The notes beneath the pieces were generated by a model that saw only the letters and a program-made list of their open reading frames with translations, did not search any database and had not been told where the DNA came from. Shown here piece after piece: positions 52,290 through 64,000 of a stretch of 64,000 bases of DNA (position 1 is its first letter; each line of letters starts with the position of its first letter). The stretch spans positions 62,001 to 126,000 of the forward strand of contig JACEFZ010003502.1 in the NCBI GenBank assembly GCA_014155875.1, given 5' to 3'. This DNA is from Cepaea nemoralis. Its lineage: Eukaryota > Mollusca > Gastropoda > Stylommatophora > Helicidae. The position numbers and the translations under genes were made by a program.

Positions 52290-53768
52290 TGCCAGGGTCT
52301 GTGTCTGGGTCTATCTGAACAAGCTACTATTGATACTTGTGTAGCAACACTTCTCGTGTCCAACAGGGGATGATTCTTTCTTCTCTTCTTCTCCAGTCAG
52401 AACCCTGGTCATCTCGCAGCACATGAGTATATCTTGGTTACTCGATCATACGTCATAAACCTCACCCACTCGAACTGCAGTTAACTCGAACAAGAGTGAA
52501 CACAAAGACTGTTATAAGTTTCCTACGTATAATATGCACAATCACATAATCGAAGATATCATCACTTATTCGACAGTCACATCACATTACACTACATCAC
52601 AGATAAAATGCGTGGCTCAATATAGAGCCATAACGCTGTCTACTTTTCACCATGTCCACACAGGACGATGGATCAACGCCGACTGCCTTGGCCCGAACTC
52701 ACTTCCTGTCACCTGGGAAGTGAGTTCCAACGTTTTTCACGTTGTGTGGAAAGCCCCTGCTTTCCACGTTCCCGTGTTCAATTCTGAACACCGTCGCAAC
52801 CTGTACTCTGTGACCCAGGCTATAACTGAACCATGCCATGACGTCGTCAGGCTCATGGCATTCCCCCCTTCCACGGGCAAAAATTGAGAATCAATTTTTG
52901 AAATATCCAATTTTTAGTTATGTAAGCAATATTAATGTAGTTCTAATTCTAATTTAACTATCTGTCGTCTTTCCATAAACCTTGTAAGTTCTTGTCACTC
53001 TGAAATATACAACTAGTTAATTATTCTCATTAACATATAATGTACATCCCAATGCATACCTCTATTTTGTCCTACAACCTTTTATCAAATTCCTATATTA
53101 CAATATAAATATAACTGTTCTTTGTAACATTGAATCAGAATTTCTACATCTAAATTATAATCTGTCTATATATGAACCCTCAGTTTGTAATATGACTCCG
53201 AGACTTAATATTTCCATTCTATTAATGCTATGATGGTATCATAATCAATTCCGCGTTTTGTTGGCAGGTAGCGTCTATAGTGGTCATACAAGACTAACCA
53301 TCACTCAGCTTCATCTGCTCATCCTCACCACTCATTTGCTAAGCCACTCGTCCCAGGTCTAGAAGATCAGCTGTTATCGCGTTACATACAAGGCCACCTG
53401 TACAACGCAAGCCAGCGTTCCCATGGTAGACAGACTGATACCCGACTGCAAGGATTATCCAAGGAAGATACTAAGTTCCAAGTACCGCCAGCACATCTTT
53501 GCTGTTTTCGCGTTACCATACTTGACCACCCGCATCCCCAGTCAGTCAACCACTGCAGCCACAGCCTTCCACCACCGCCCATGCCTATACAAAGTTCCAA
53601 GTACCGCCAGCCTAAACATCCTCTTTGACTCTGTCGTTGTAGACCCAGCGTATAGCAATGAACATAGTTGCAGCTAATAAGCCTGAGAGCATCCTATATT
53701 ACTGGCCGTTTCGTTCCATTTGACCAACTCATTACGCTTCAACTGCCACAGCTTCTATTGTGTCTTCA
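52290..53768. repeat. Left LTR (1479 bp)
   Basis: A 117-codon frame at 52534-52887 recurs in the other LTR but shows no recognisable domain; I do not call it a gene. A short inverted repeat around CCAACGTTTTTCACGTTGTG and GGAAAGCCCCTGCTTTCCAC lies near 52720-52770. Confidence 0.85.
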
Positions 53769-56700
53769 TCCTCTATATCGTACTCTCATCAATTTCATTA
53801 ATGATTCCAATACTAAGTATCCTATAAATCTAAACAATTTCTTCTTATATTAATCAAAATCAATCAACAAATATCAATAAATGCAACATAATAATAAATA
53901 TGAACACAAATATATGTCTCCATCAATCAATTAATAACACAATTAAATAATATCTATACTCAACCAATAAGTAATTATATTCTCATTACTAAAATTATAT
54001 AGCATTTACATAAATAGTTCACAATATTCATTAATACGTATAAATAATAAATATGTAATAGTAATAATAATTATCTAACACCCAACATCAATCATATAAT
54101 TATATAACATATAATATAATGCTATATTTGCAATAATAACAATCATTGCTTATAATTTAAGTTCTCTATTCCATAAAATAATTACTAATCAATCTCTATA
54201 TAATTACATAATCATACTCATATTGCAATATAGCTTCCTTTCCAAAAACATCTCTTCAATTTCAATTCTAACTCAACCTGTATGGCTATGTGGCACCATG
54301 ACCACGTGTTAGTAATACATGCAATCAATCATCAAGTTATTTACATAGGTTAGTTCTGTACAGTCAGTTAATTCATAGTGCCTCCATACATGAGTGAGTC
54401 TCCATCTGCCACTAAACCACACATATTAACAACCTGCAATGCGAGACCGCCATCACACAGCGAGCACACACTCAGCTCACCCGGTGTTAGCAACCCCACA
54501 TTAAATGATGCCAATACCCATATGGTTTTACCTACCCACTACTGTTGTCAATCACAAAATCTTTCAAAATTAAAATATAAACCTAACAAATATCGAAATG
54601 ATCTGTGCCGCCGGTCCCCGACACGGATTATCATTTAACACATTCATTCCATTCACATCAACCACCATAACCCGTATCAGAGATCAGCCGCCCACATGAC
54701 GTAACTTATCATACTATCAATATTGACAAAGTCATCTCCGGTTTCCATCCCAACTGATGTTTTCTCCCAGCGATCTCTGCCAATGCCGTGCTAGAGTCGA
54801 CAAGTCTGATGTTACCAAAGAGAACACTGCACTGCCAAACACCGCTCGGATATCCACCCATTTGACATGAATTCCCATTCACTAAAGATAGTATTAACCA
54901 AAATCCACTAATGAAAATTAAACCAACTACGATGCACCAAACTTCCGCTAACTCGACATCTGAAACCGACGCTCTCTCAACAGTTGTCAACCCAGTGCTG
55001 CACCAGTGGTACCCGATGTTAAAATTAAATACAACACCACTCCAAGTCTGCCGAGACCCCAGCAGTCCAAAAAGAAGTCCCTTTGTTAGTTTGGTGTCAG
55101 TTGTTAAATCCATACTTAATATGTCTTTTAGCTCCGTAAATAAATCAATAATTTTCCACATTAACCAATAATTCTGTAAACCAACATCAATCATTGCCAT
55201 ATATAACAACAATCAATTACTTGGAATTGTTAATGTTCTGAACACAAAATGAATCCATGCAACCAACAAGTGCATAGCCTTAATATCTATGAACGCTATA
55301 TGATATCACCTTTAAGTGCTGAATCCTATTGTACCGAATTCTGTAGCCGAGCCTGCTGCGTAAACTTCATACGACTTATCACATGATTCCTCGTCCACTA
55401 ACAGCCATTCGATAACCAAGTTATAGTCTCCAACAGTCAAAACCAACATCTTAACCTCCACTTTTACTTCTGGATGCAATGTTGACTGCTGTCTTACAGC
55501 TATGTCCAACTCACATTAACACCATGAAGATGATGTCTCTCTTGTTAACTACATTAGTGTCTTTGCTATCGTCATTACCTCTCTTGCTTTAACTTTTAAG
55601 CACCACCTCTTATATTAGTAACTCAATATGACAATCTTCCCACTAGTTTGATCATATTCTCTGCAAATTTATCAACAAACTGTCTTCATGTTGACTTATT
55701 GCTTTCCTTCTTATTATGCAGAGATTCGTATACGGTGCTACTAATCCTTACCTCATAAATTGTACCCTACTCTTGGTATCATATGGTATGACAGATTCAT
55801 AAAATCACAGACCTTCGGTCAGCCCACACTGTACCTCTTTACTTGATATCTTGTCTCTCTATACCCTTGACTGTATCTGAAAGTATACTTGCTTAGAACA
55901 GAAAACTAGCAATATTACACTATAGCATGTAAGAATGATGATGTTAACTCAAATCAATTAATCTATACATGCCACCAACTCAACTTGAAACAAGAAAGAA
56001 AAAGAAAAAAAATAACTAACAATATTACACTCCCCAATAGCATGCCAGACATGATGATGTTAATCTAAATAATTTCTGCATGCCGCAAACTCAACTTCAA
56101 ACAAATTTATACAGTGGAAAATATGAACTAAATCCTTAGAAATTATGTTCCACCATAGCCCAAAACAATGTCGCGTATCATAACCCAGAGACGCGACACC
56201 GGTCAGGTGTTGATGTAACACAACCTCACAAGCTGTTATCATTTGTAAGCTATTTTTATTTCTAGATCACTCTTTTCCGCAACAACGCTGTTGTGTATCA
56301 TTAACCCATACACACAACAACAGTTAGTTGACCCTACAATCACATATGCCCAACACCCTGTATAGCAAGTCCCCCGCCACATAACAATTACCCATGCCAT
56401 CTGCCGGAAGGCTGCCCCACATGATGCCAAACACATTCTTGAGAAATGCTCTTGTCGGCACAGAAAGATTACCCACGAACCATGCCGGCAATGCACGTCT
56501 CCAGTTGTAAACAAACTCACTCATGCGAAATTCACTTCGCCAGGTGTTTATTCCCTATCTGTTAATTTTCCACTGGACAAACAATTGCCCATTCTATTTT
56601 AAATAACAATAAAATACCTGCAGAATAATAATAATAATAATACTATCATCCTCAAACCTGCATGCAAGAAATGATGATGATCTAAATTAACCAAACTTCT

Positions 56701-58204
56701 GCATGCAATAAATCATTAAGAACCAAACAAAATAATTACTAAAATTATAACAAAATTCAGAAATCATGCATAACAGTAACCTATAACCAAAATTAATTAT
56801 AACAACATAACCGTAAAATATTCTACCGTATAGTTCACTAATTATTACTATAATCTTATCATATAATTTCCCTTAATATATTGGTTTCAACACATAAGTA
56901 CTAGTACTAGTTCTATTATCCTAACTGTGAACTAGTAAGTTGTTTAATAATTATACTTATAGTTATTTCCTAACGTAGGCTACACTCCAATTATTACATA
57001 ATGCTACTACTTTACTACCAAGTAATTTTATATGCATTCGTTGGGTTACTGTCACATAAAACAAATTCACAATTACATATCTAACACAACCTAAACAATA
57101 ACAACATATCACAAATATAACTACACATGCTTAATAATACTATAGACTAATGTTAAATACTAATTGCACAACGCTAATGGCTTCTATATTGCCTGTTCTT
57201 AGCTTAACTGTCCTGCTGTTTGTTTACAATTCTCCTAACTTACACTGTCTAATCACACAGTTACAATATTTAACCTAATTTCAGTTGATCCAATAGCGCC
57301 TAGAGTTAATGTTTTTACGGCAGCTATGAACTACACACACACACCAGGCCCCACGAATATAACACGGCGTTTTACAAGTTCACTCAGTTCTGGTGTTTAT
57401 TATAACATGTTCACGTTTTATAGTAGTTTATTTCAGCCCGGCTGATCACATCCTGACGTCTCAACTTGTTAACGTGTGTCGGTTCTTGAATTTACACACT
57501 GTAGCCAGCTACGACTGTCGCTTCTCTGTTGACCATCTGTTCATCAACACAGTAGACCTGTCGACCGTCCGACCTCGCTTGTTGACACAGCAAGCCTGTC
57601 ACAACTCTGTAGACCTGATTCGTATTTTCTCTTGCTGTGACCTGGTTTTAACAGTTCGTACGGGGAATTCCCGTCACATATGTCTATTGCCTCATTAGCA
57701 TAATCAATACTTGCTGTTGATTTGTCTTTATTCACACTTATAATAATTTCACAGTTCAACTTGTGCACACTCATTGTTACTAGTGACACATTTATAGGAA
57801 ATAAATTTCTCTTGGTCTTTAAAGTCTTGCACCAATATTAAGTCAATCTCTTCAATCACACAGTACTAACTGTTTATATATTTCACATAGTCACATTTTC
57901 AATCCTTGATAAGACATTTAATTATTACACTTGTTGACTACATCTTTTTGCCGAATCTGTTCAATTGTTCACATGCCTTTTGTAATGCGTACAGTTCAAC
58001 GCCTGTTTTGTCATTTTAAATTCATTATGATAGCAGGAGTTGGTGATTATGTTTCTCGTTTCATCATGTGTGATAACTTTTCCGTTAGCCAATTCTCTAC
58101 TTGTAGAATGATACTTTGTGGCTTAAACTTTACGTTGGCACGTGTTACGTATGTCAAATCATCATCTGTGGCCTCAGGTTTCATATGGACGATAAACCCC
58201 CAAG
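53769..58204. other. Interior of the LTR element
   Basis: AT-rich (especially 53770-54250 and 56620-57200). The longest frames are on the minus strand: 54709-55212 (167 codons, two hydrophobic segments around WCIVVGLIFISGFWLILSLV), 55312-55509, 56239-56520, and a short frame about 58184-58046. They may be remnants of one decayed minus-strand gene set, but I recognise none. There is no RT or integrase. Confidence 0.55.
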
Positions 58205-59683
58205 TGCCAGGGTCTGTGTCTGGGTCTATCTGAACAAGCTACTATTGATACTTGTGTAGCAACACTTCTCGTGTCCAACAGGGGATGATTCTTTCTTCTC
58301 TTCTTCTCCAGTCAGAACCCTGGTCATCTCGCAGCACATGAGTATATCTTGGTTACTCGATCATACGTCATAAACCTCACCCACTCGAACTGCAGTTAAC
58401 TCGAACAAGAGTGAACACAAAGACTGTTATAAGTTTCCTACGTATAATATGCACAATCACATAATCGAAGATATCATCACTTATTCGACAGTCACATCAC
58501 ATTACACTACATCACAGATAAAATGCGTGGCTCAATATAGAGCCATAACGCTGTCTACTTTTCACCATGTCCACACAGGACGATGGATCAACGCCGACTG
58601 CCTTGGCCCGAACTCACTTCCTGTCACCTGGGAAGTGAGTTCCAACGTTTTTCACGTTGTGTGGAAAGCCCCTGCTTTCCACGTTCCCGTGTTCAATTCT
58701 GAACACCGTCGCAACCTGTACTCTGTGACCCAGGCTATAACTGAACCATGCCATGACGTCGTCAGGCTCATGGCATTCCCCCCTTCCACGGGCAAAAATT
58801 GAGAATCAATTTTTGAAATATCCAATTTTTAGTTATGTAAGCAATATTAATGTAGTTCTAATTCTAATTTAACTATCTGTCGTCTTTCCATAAACCTTGT
58901 AAAGTTCTTGTCACTCTGAAATATACAACTAGTTAATTATTCTCATTAACATATAATGTACATCCCAATGCATACCTCTATTTTGTCCTACAACCTTTTA
59001 TCAAATTCCTATATTACAATATCAATATAACTGTTCTTTGTAACATTGAATCAGAATTTCTACATCTAAATTATAATCTGTCTATATATGAACCCTCAGT
59101 TTGTAATATGACTCCGAGACTTAATATTTCCATTCTATTAATGCTATGATGGTATCATAATCAATTCCGCGTTTTGTTGGCAGGTAGCGTCTATAGTGGT
59201 CATACAAGACTAACCATCACTCAGCTTCATCTGCTCATCCTCACCACTCATTTGCTAAGCCACTCGTCCCAGGTCTAGAAGATCAGCTGTTATCGCGTTA
59301 CATACAAGGCCACCTGTACAACGCAAGCCAGCGTTCCATGGTAGACAGACTGATACCCGACTGCAAGGATTATCCAAGGAAGATACTAAGTTCCAAGTAC
59401 CGCCAGCACATCTTTGCTGTTTTCGCGTTACCATACTTGACCACCCGCATCCCCAGTCAGTCAACCACTGCAGCCACAGCCTTCCACCACCGCCCATGCC
59501 TATACAAAGTTCCAAGTACCGCCAGCCTAAACATCCTCTTTGACTCTGTCGTTGTAGACCCAGCGTATAGCAATGAACATAGTTGCAGCTAATAAGCCTG
59601 AGAGCATCCTATATTACTGGCCGTTTCGTTCCATTTGACCAACTCATTACGCTTCAACTGCCACAGCTTCTATTGTGTCTTCA
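58205..59683. repeat. Right LTR (1479 bp)
   Basis: Same length and sequence as 52290-53768 apart from a handful of changes (for example TTGTAAAGTTC for TTGTAAGTTC, and GTTCCATGG for GTTCCCATGG). Confidence 0.88.
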
Positions 59684-60143
59684 TGAATGGTCCGATGTGC
59701 AACGAGGATGATCTGTCGACTAACTAACTAACTAACTAACTAACATCGCATCACTAACAAACCTGAAAAGATGTATACTTTATTGTGCATTTTGGTAACA
59801 GATAGAATGTTGACAGGATCAAGATGATTGACTTCATTGCACTGGGTATCCCATATGGCTTGGTCTCTTTCCGCAGGGCAAACTGCCGAAAGCATCAAAC
59901 AACGCACGAGTCTCTCCATGTCTCGGAGATAAATGCACTCAACTTTTAAGATTTTGCGATTGGATTTGCTGTGACCTAATTAACAGTTAAAAATAGCTGC
60001 CAATTTATATTAATTAAATGTCACGTGAAATGTTCGTCGTTAGTGAAAGAACAATTTATGAAAATGTACTCATATTGTCTTAATGTACCAACTGCATTGC
60101 AACAGCTTTCTTTTGTTGATTAAATATCATGCATACATGTAAG
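59684..60143. repeat. 460-bp direct repeat flanking the LTR element (right copy)
   Basis: Carries the LINE-B 3' end and (TAAC)6, then the same flank as 51891-52289. It continues into TAAATAAGTTTG, the natural continuation of the host sequence. Confidence 0.9.
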
Positions 60144-60339
60144 TAAATAAGTTTGTAAATGCTGCATAAATTAAGCAGCAGTTAATTAATTATTAAAATA
60201 TTAAATAATAAATATTAATATTAATTAATTAAATATTCACTAAAATTGATTTCTACTTCTGTTCTAAAATTACACTGTTCTGTATCTAAAAGTGAGCAAT
60301 TAATAGTTTTTTTTTTTTTTAAGTTTTAGTTTTAGTTTT

Positions 60340-60668
60340 ACGGATCAACATCACAGCACACGGGTGCAACCCATAAGTGCCCCGTTCTCCTCCTAACTCA
60401 AACCTGAGTCTGGAGAAACTCAGCTCAGTGCACGAACTCCGTAGCACCGCCGAGGATCCTGAGATACTTTGGGTAGATTTTTAACTCGAAATTTTGCCCG
60501 GGCAGCGCCGTTAGGCTACTCTTTTTCAATTTCCAACTGCCAAGGGATTTTTTACGTGCGTAAAAATACACACGGGCGTCCGATCTCACTACCCAGAGAC
60601 CAGGGGAAATTACTGGAAATTCCGGTGGATTTTTTAAATAAATCCTGGTCCTCACCGGGGCCTGAACA
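60340..60668 (-). mobile_element. tRNA-derived SINE (family 2), copy 3, head-truncated
   Basis: Body matches 12245-12664 (CCCGGGCAGCGCCGTTAG, then CACACGGGCGTCCGATCTCA) and breaks at GGGGCCTGAAC, within the B-box region, so the tRNA head is missing. The tail is TTTTAGTTTTAG next to a T run. Confidence 0.75.
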
Positions 60669-60702
60669 ATTAATAATTACATACTAACATTTTAAAAAAC
60701 AA

Positions 60703-61399
60703 GAACTTCTTCTCCTTCTTCTGCGTTCATCCGGAGTTTTTTTCTGGACGTGATTGCATTGTGCCTGTTTACAGCAGAGCTGTGGTAGTATGGTCTTGCG
60801 CCGTTAGACCGACACATCTGACTTCTGCAGGCATTTGTTGACTGGGTTAACCTTCCCGGGGGTTTCTTAGGATGTTTGAATCTCACTGTTGTGGTGTTAT
60901 CCCTCATCCCAGCTGGCCTATACAGAACAGCCAAAGACATCCTGGTCAACCCTCAAGGGAAGGCAGGGGCAGACCATGGGCATTCCCCGCCATCCAAGGA
61001 GGCTTCCATACTTGCAGAGCCGACACACAGCGCTCTGGTACTGGGCTTACCCAAAGAATCATCACGTCCTGCACATGGCTGCTTAGCCTCACTTTCGTAT
61101 ATTGGGCCTTCTGTTCACCATAGGCTGTTCCTCCGGAAACCAGAAGAATGCAGTCTGCAGATGACATCCACACAGTGAACTTTCCACGTAATGGATTTGC
61201 TATCCAAGCAATATTCCATTTCGTGCCACTAGGACACTTTTTCACCTTTTATGAATCCCACAGTGAGCTTTTGATTCGGACTTTCCACTTAATGGATTTG
61301 CTATCCAAGCAATATTCCATTTCATGCCTCTGGGGCGCTTTTGTAACCGACATACATGTGGTATGAAGTGTGGCAGTCTAAATACTTCTTCATGCACCT
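60703..61399 (-). mobile_element. Probable LINE (family G) 3' untranslated region and tail
   Basis: On the minus strand the sequence ends CGGATGAACGCAGAAGGAGA AGAAG, a (GAA)n-type tail common to animal LINEs, about 700 bp after the LINE-G stop. An internal duplication of about 99 bp (61182-61230 versus 61281-61330, both with GGATTTGCTATCCAAGCAAT) is present. No coding frame in this stretch is convincing. Confidence 0.5.
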
Positions 61400-61690
61400 T
61401 TAAATGTCAACCTGAATGTAATTAAAGTAAGCTGCAGTCAACTTGAGCTTGTTATCACCATAGAGCTTGTCCTCAAATGAAGCAGGCATGGGCCAAAATA
61501 TCTTTCTCTGTTCTGCATATATTGGGCACTCCTGCAGCAAATGTTTAGCTGTCATTTTACCAGTTCGACAATTACATTCATCGGTATCTCCTATCTTTAG
61601 TTTATTGAACAAGTGGTATTTCAGCCTAACCTGACCACAAAAATCCAAATGAGTACTATAAATAGTACGAGTAAAGACAGTAGTCATAAA
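61400..61690 (-). pseudogene. LINE (family G) ORF2 C-terminal fragment
   Basis: The minus strand reads GQVRLKYHLFNKLKIGDTDE, CNCRTGKMTAKHLLQECPIY and PMPASFEDKLYGD, then a stop at 61400. The pattern C-X-C-X7-H-X4-C and the KHLLQECP and DKLYG motifs are the usual end of a LINE ORF2 after its RNase H or RT region. The rest of the element upstream (61690-61747) is lost. Confidence 0.7.
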
Positions 61691-61794
61691 ACTGAACACA
61701 TCGATTGGTTTATACAAACATAGGATTGGCACATATATTGAGTACACTTCAAGATGTTAAAAAGTGTCCTTTACTTTGCTCTACTTACATATAC

Positions 61795-61990
61795 CCGGTG
61801 AGGCAGTGGCTAGCACACATGTCTGGTGGTCCAATGGTCATATGTTCAAATCCCTTCAAAGGCAGGCATATTTTTCAGAGACATGCTCCCAGGTTGACCT
61901 AGTTTCAATAAGTTTCAGGATTTGCTGGGATGGAAAAGTGGCTGGCATAATTTTGACTACACCCCCACTAATGCTGATCAGTCTAAAAAC
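61795..61990 (+). mobile_element. tRNA-derived SINE (family 4), single copy
   Basis: Degenerate A box (GTGAGGCAGTGGCTAGCAC) and B box (TGTTCAAATCCC at about 61848) in tRNA-like spacing, with a body of about 130 bp ending near ACACGGGGTTAGCACC. One copy only in this window. Confidence 0.55.
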
Positions 61991-62448
61991 ACGGGGTTAG
62001 CACCATATACAAACTAATCATGCCATGAAAATGGTTCTTAATTTCCTCTTATGTATGTCTTATTGTGCCTGACAAAATGCTGCCTTGATTCTTGTTTTCT
62101 GTCCTTTAAAATCTCTGTCCACAAATCTTTTTCTTCTCTGGGTGTTAGCAAAAATGAATCATAATTATAATTTGATCAGGTGCATACCACATAGTTATAT
62201 ATCATATAAAGTGAATAATACTTAGCTTATTTATGTGAAATAAGCCAGGCGATAAATTGTGCAACATATTGATTGTATGTTTATTGTCTGTTCACGGTAT
62301 CTTTCAAAATTTTAATGTTTGGTGAACAGAAACACACATTATAATACTTGTTTATTTGATTGTGTACCGTTTGGTCCAACTCTACTGTTTTGTTTGACAC
62401 TGAATCAGTGAAGAGAAGTCCCCTGTGTTTCAATCATATTGTGGGCTT
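61991..62448. other. Non-coding, nothing recognised
   Basis: No gene, repeat or RNA feature seen. Confidence 0.5.
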
Positions 62449-62653
62449 CAGTTTGTTCACTGGCATGTCACTGTATCGAGCTTAGGTCACAGTTTGTTCA
62501 CTGGCATGTCACTGTATCAAGCTTAGGTCACAGTTTGTTCACTGGCATGTCACTGTATCGAGCTTAGGTCACAGTTTGTTCACTGGCATGTCACTGTATC
62601 AAGCTTAGCTCACAGTTTGTTCACTGGCATGTCACTGTATCGAGCTTAGGTCA
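62449..62653. repeat. 41-bp minisatellite, five copies, alternating variants
   Basis: Exactly 5 x 41 bp. Each unit contains CAGTTTGTTCACTGGCATGT and ends AGCTTAGGTCA. Position 30 alternates G, A, G, A, G along the array (GAGCTT/AAGCTT), so the real period is an 82-bp dimer. The fourth unit has one further change (TTAGCTCA). Confidence 0.95.
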
Positions 62654-63084
62654 CAGTTCCACCCCTTTCCTGGAAACACAGGGGCCTTTGACGTGGTCGT
62701 CCTGACTTTCCGAGTGGATTCCAGCATCTTGAATTTGACATTTTGTCTTCCATTTTGAAATCTTTCTACCCATGTATATAAACTCTTCCCAGCCTCAAAC
62801 AGCTGTCTCCATAAATTCATGATAATTATTTTCACTCATGCATCCATGCATGTGTGTGTATTTATAAAGGTAATATTGCCTTTTAGTAAATAATGATTTT
62901 ATAGGGTTTTTAGAATTGTCCCATCGTTCTTGCTCTTTGGTTAATAAGTTTCATTTTCTGTTCATCACACAGATTTCAAGGTCACAGAAATCAAGAACAA
63001 TTGAAATAAACACTGTCAACTTGTCACAGGCTTTGGAATCAAATATTGTTTTTAAAAAACTTGAAAATTCAAAACTTTCCAATA
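62654..63084 (+). promoter_or_regulatory. 5' region of the ankyrin gene with possible 3' splice site
   Basis: A pyrimidine-rich stretch followed by CACACAG at 62966-62972 is a good splice acceptor. From 62973 the sequence would be a short 5' untranslated exon part. A stop codon in the ankyrin frame (63007-63009) rules out coding further upstream in this exon. Confidence 0.45.
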
Positions 63085-64000
63085 ATGGAATTATTGGATG
63101 TTGATAAAGACATCTTATGTGATCTGGTTGAAAAGCGTACTCATGGGCCATCTTCCAGCTCTGTTTCATCAAAAAAGTCATTGTGCGATAATAGACAATC
63201 AGATCCATTACAAACTGCTGCAAAAAATGGCTGTCTTAAAGTCTTTCAACAGTTACTGTCACAGACAGCAGATGTGAACAGATACAAGTTTTTTAACTCC
63301 CCACTTCACATTGCCCTCAGTCGCGGTCATATGAAGTGTGCTAAATTGCTCATCCAACATGGAGCAATCATTGATTTTAATCAAGTCCTTGAGCTGGCAG
63401 TTCACCAGCAAGAGCCAAAGTATGTGAGGTTTCTGATTGAGAAATATAAAAATGAAATAACGGAACATTTGAAAAAAACATCTGCAATTAAAGATATTTT
63501 GCTCACGTCTGTCAGAAAAGGCAATTTGGAAATTATTGGCCTTATTCTTGACTTAGGAGGTGACAGTGGAGTAATCGGTTCGGACATGAGTCCATTGGCA
63601 GAGTCCAAAAATGGAAGAGTTGCCAAGTTTTTAATTGATAGGGGTGCAAATACAAAACGTGTCAAATCTATGAGACAAACAGATAGAGGAGCGGAAGTAA
63701 AACATTTGAAATGTATAAGAGAAAACAGGCATACGCCTCTGATCGAGGTTTTATTGAACAGGAACATTATAGATAATTCTGTGATAGAAGTTATTCACGT
63801 GTTGCTGGAAAAGGGTGCTTCAGCAAATGATAGAAGCTGGAATGGGAAAACTGCGCTTATGTTGGCAGCTGTAAAAGAAAGAAGTATGAGGGTGATGCAG
63901 CTTCTCTTGGAGCATGGAGCTGAATGTAATGAGAGGGATAGGGAAGGTAACACAGCACTTATGCATGCCGTCTTTGAAGGTTGTGTTCAGAATGTATCAT
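63085..64000 (+). CDS. Ankyrin-repeat protein, N-terminal part (runs off the window)
   Basis: Open from ATG 63085 for 305 codons to the window end with no stop; the nearest upstream in-frame stop is at 63007, so this ATG is the probable start. The first 35 residues are Ser-rich and charged. Ankyrin-type repeats follow: about 40-65 (DPLQTAAKNGCLKVFQQLL), 72-97 (SPLHIALSRGHMKCAKLLIQ, the best match to the TPLH...LL consensus), degenerate repeats about 100-215, and two clear repeats from about 254 (KTALMLAA...LLLEHGAECNERD, then GNTALMHAVFEGC). Ankyrin stacks bind partner proteins; no further domain is visible, so no specific function can be assigned. It is the only likely host gene here. Base composition and lack of stops differ from the surrounding debris. 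Confidence 0.8.
   Translation, partial: MELLDVDKDILCDLVEKRTHGPSSSSVSSKKSLCDNRQSDPLQTAAKNGCLKVFQQLLSQTADVNRYKFFNSPLHIALSRGHMKCAKLLIQHGAIIDFNQVLELAVHQQEPKYVRFLIEKYKNEITEHLKKTSAIKDILLTSVRKGNLEIIGLILDLGGDSGVIGSDMSPLAESKNGRVAKFLIDRGANTKRVKSMRQTDRGAEVKHLKCIRENRHTPLIEVLLNRNIIDNSVIEVIHVLLEKGASANDRSWNGKTALMLAAVKERSMRVMQLLLEHGAECNERDREGNTALMHAVFEGCVQNVS

Larger units (their letters stand above)
52290..59683. mobile_element. LTR element with 1479-bp LTRs and no recognisable pol
   Basis: LTRs at 52290-53768 and 58205-59683 begin TGCCAGGG and end TGTCTTCA. They are almost identical: the three differences noticed are two single-base indels and one substitution. The 4436-bp interior has no RT, integrase, protease or gag motif I recognise. 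It is a non-autonomous LTR element (LARD-like). Orientation is unclear: the minus strand has a weak purine stretch (GATATAGAGGA) beside the LTR at 53769, and CTTGGGGGTTTATCG beside the LTR at 58204. Unusually, it is flanked by 456/460-bp repeats and not by a 4-6-bp duplication. Confidence 0.8.

Noticed and set aside
52534..52887. 117-codon frame in both 1479-bp LTRs
   Set aside because: Identical only because LTRs are copies; no domain, and the LTR position makes a gene unlikely.

Overview
This is a repeat-dense piece of an invertebrate animal genome, most likely from a lophotrochozoan such as a mollusc. The evidence is eukaryotic non-LTR and LTR retrotransposons, several tRNA-derived SINE families, long simple repeats, and the start of an ankyrin-repeat gene at the right edge. 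The LINE families resemble ones common in mollusc and cnidarian genomes as I remember them; I could not run a search, so the clade is an inference. Apart from the ankyrin gene (63085 to the window end), almost every coding region belongs to a mobile element.

Layout. (1) 1-29.9 kb and 30.5-40.8 kb are two diverged copies of one host segment in direct orientation. The shared order is LINE 3' end, CTA microsatellite, SINE, palindromic GGGCCC units, minisatellite, GA microsatellite, broken LINE reverse transcriptase (RT), SINE, hAT-like end, LINE C-terminus, inverted LINE fragment. Each copy later received different insertions, so each preserves the other's empty sites. Copy 1 holds an 8.0-kb Gypsy-type LTR element (1082-9107, minus strand; 5-bp target duplication TAATG) and a 13.3-kb giant palindrome (12989-26331; 6-bp target duplication CCCGTT). 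Copy 2 holds a 2.1-kb solo LTR (32832-34935; target duplication CCTGC). (2) 40.8-47.3 kb is a LINE (family A) with a second LINE (family B, with RNase H) nested inside it, giving one 1294-codon fused reading frame. (3) 48.7-51.9 kb is a second, more damaged family B LINE. (4) 52.3-59.7 kb is an LTR element without recognisable polymerase genes, flanked by a 456/460-bp direct repeat where a 5-bp target duplication is expected. (5) 60.3-62.7 kb is SINE and LINE debris plus a 41-bp minisatellite. (6) The ankyrin gene begins at 63085.

The most notable object is the palindrome. Two 6.6-kb arms are almost identical in inverted orientation around a 72-bp unique spacer. The ends are AGTAGTATATAG...CTATATACTACT with a 6-bp target duplication, and the undisturbed target is visible in the other segment copy at 39016-39021. 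Each arm carries a two-finger C2H2 protein, an intact Bcl-2-like protein with BH1 and BH2 motifs, a decayed second Bcl-2-like gene, an AT-rich tandem-repeat block, a CCAAT/GC/TATA promoter and tRNA-promoter-like repeats. No polymerase, integrase, protease or capsid gene is present. The ends, target-duplication length and cargo point to a Maverick/Polinton or adintovirus-like element. I interpret it as a snap-back palindromic defective genome, comparable with adenovirus defective genomes, that was replicated and integrated by proteins supplied in trans.
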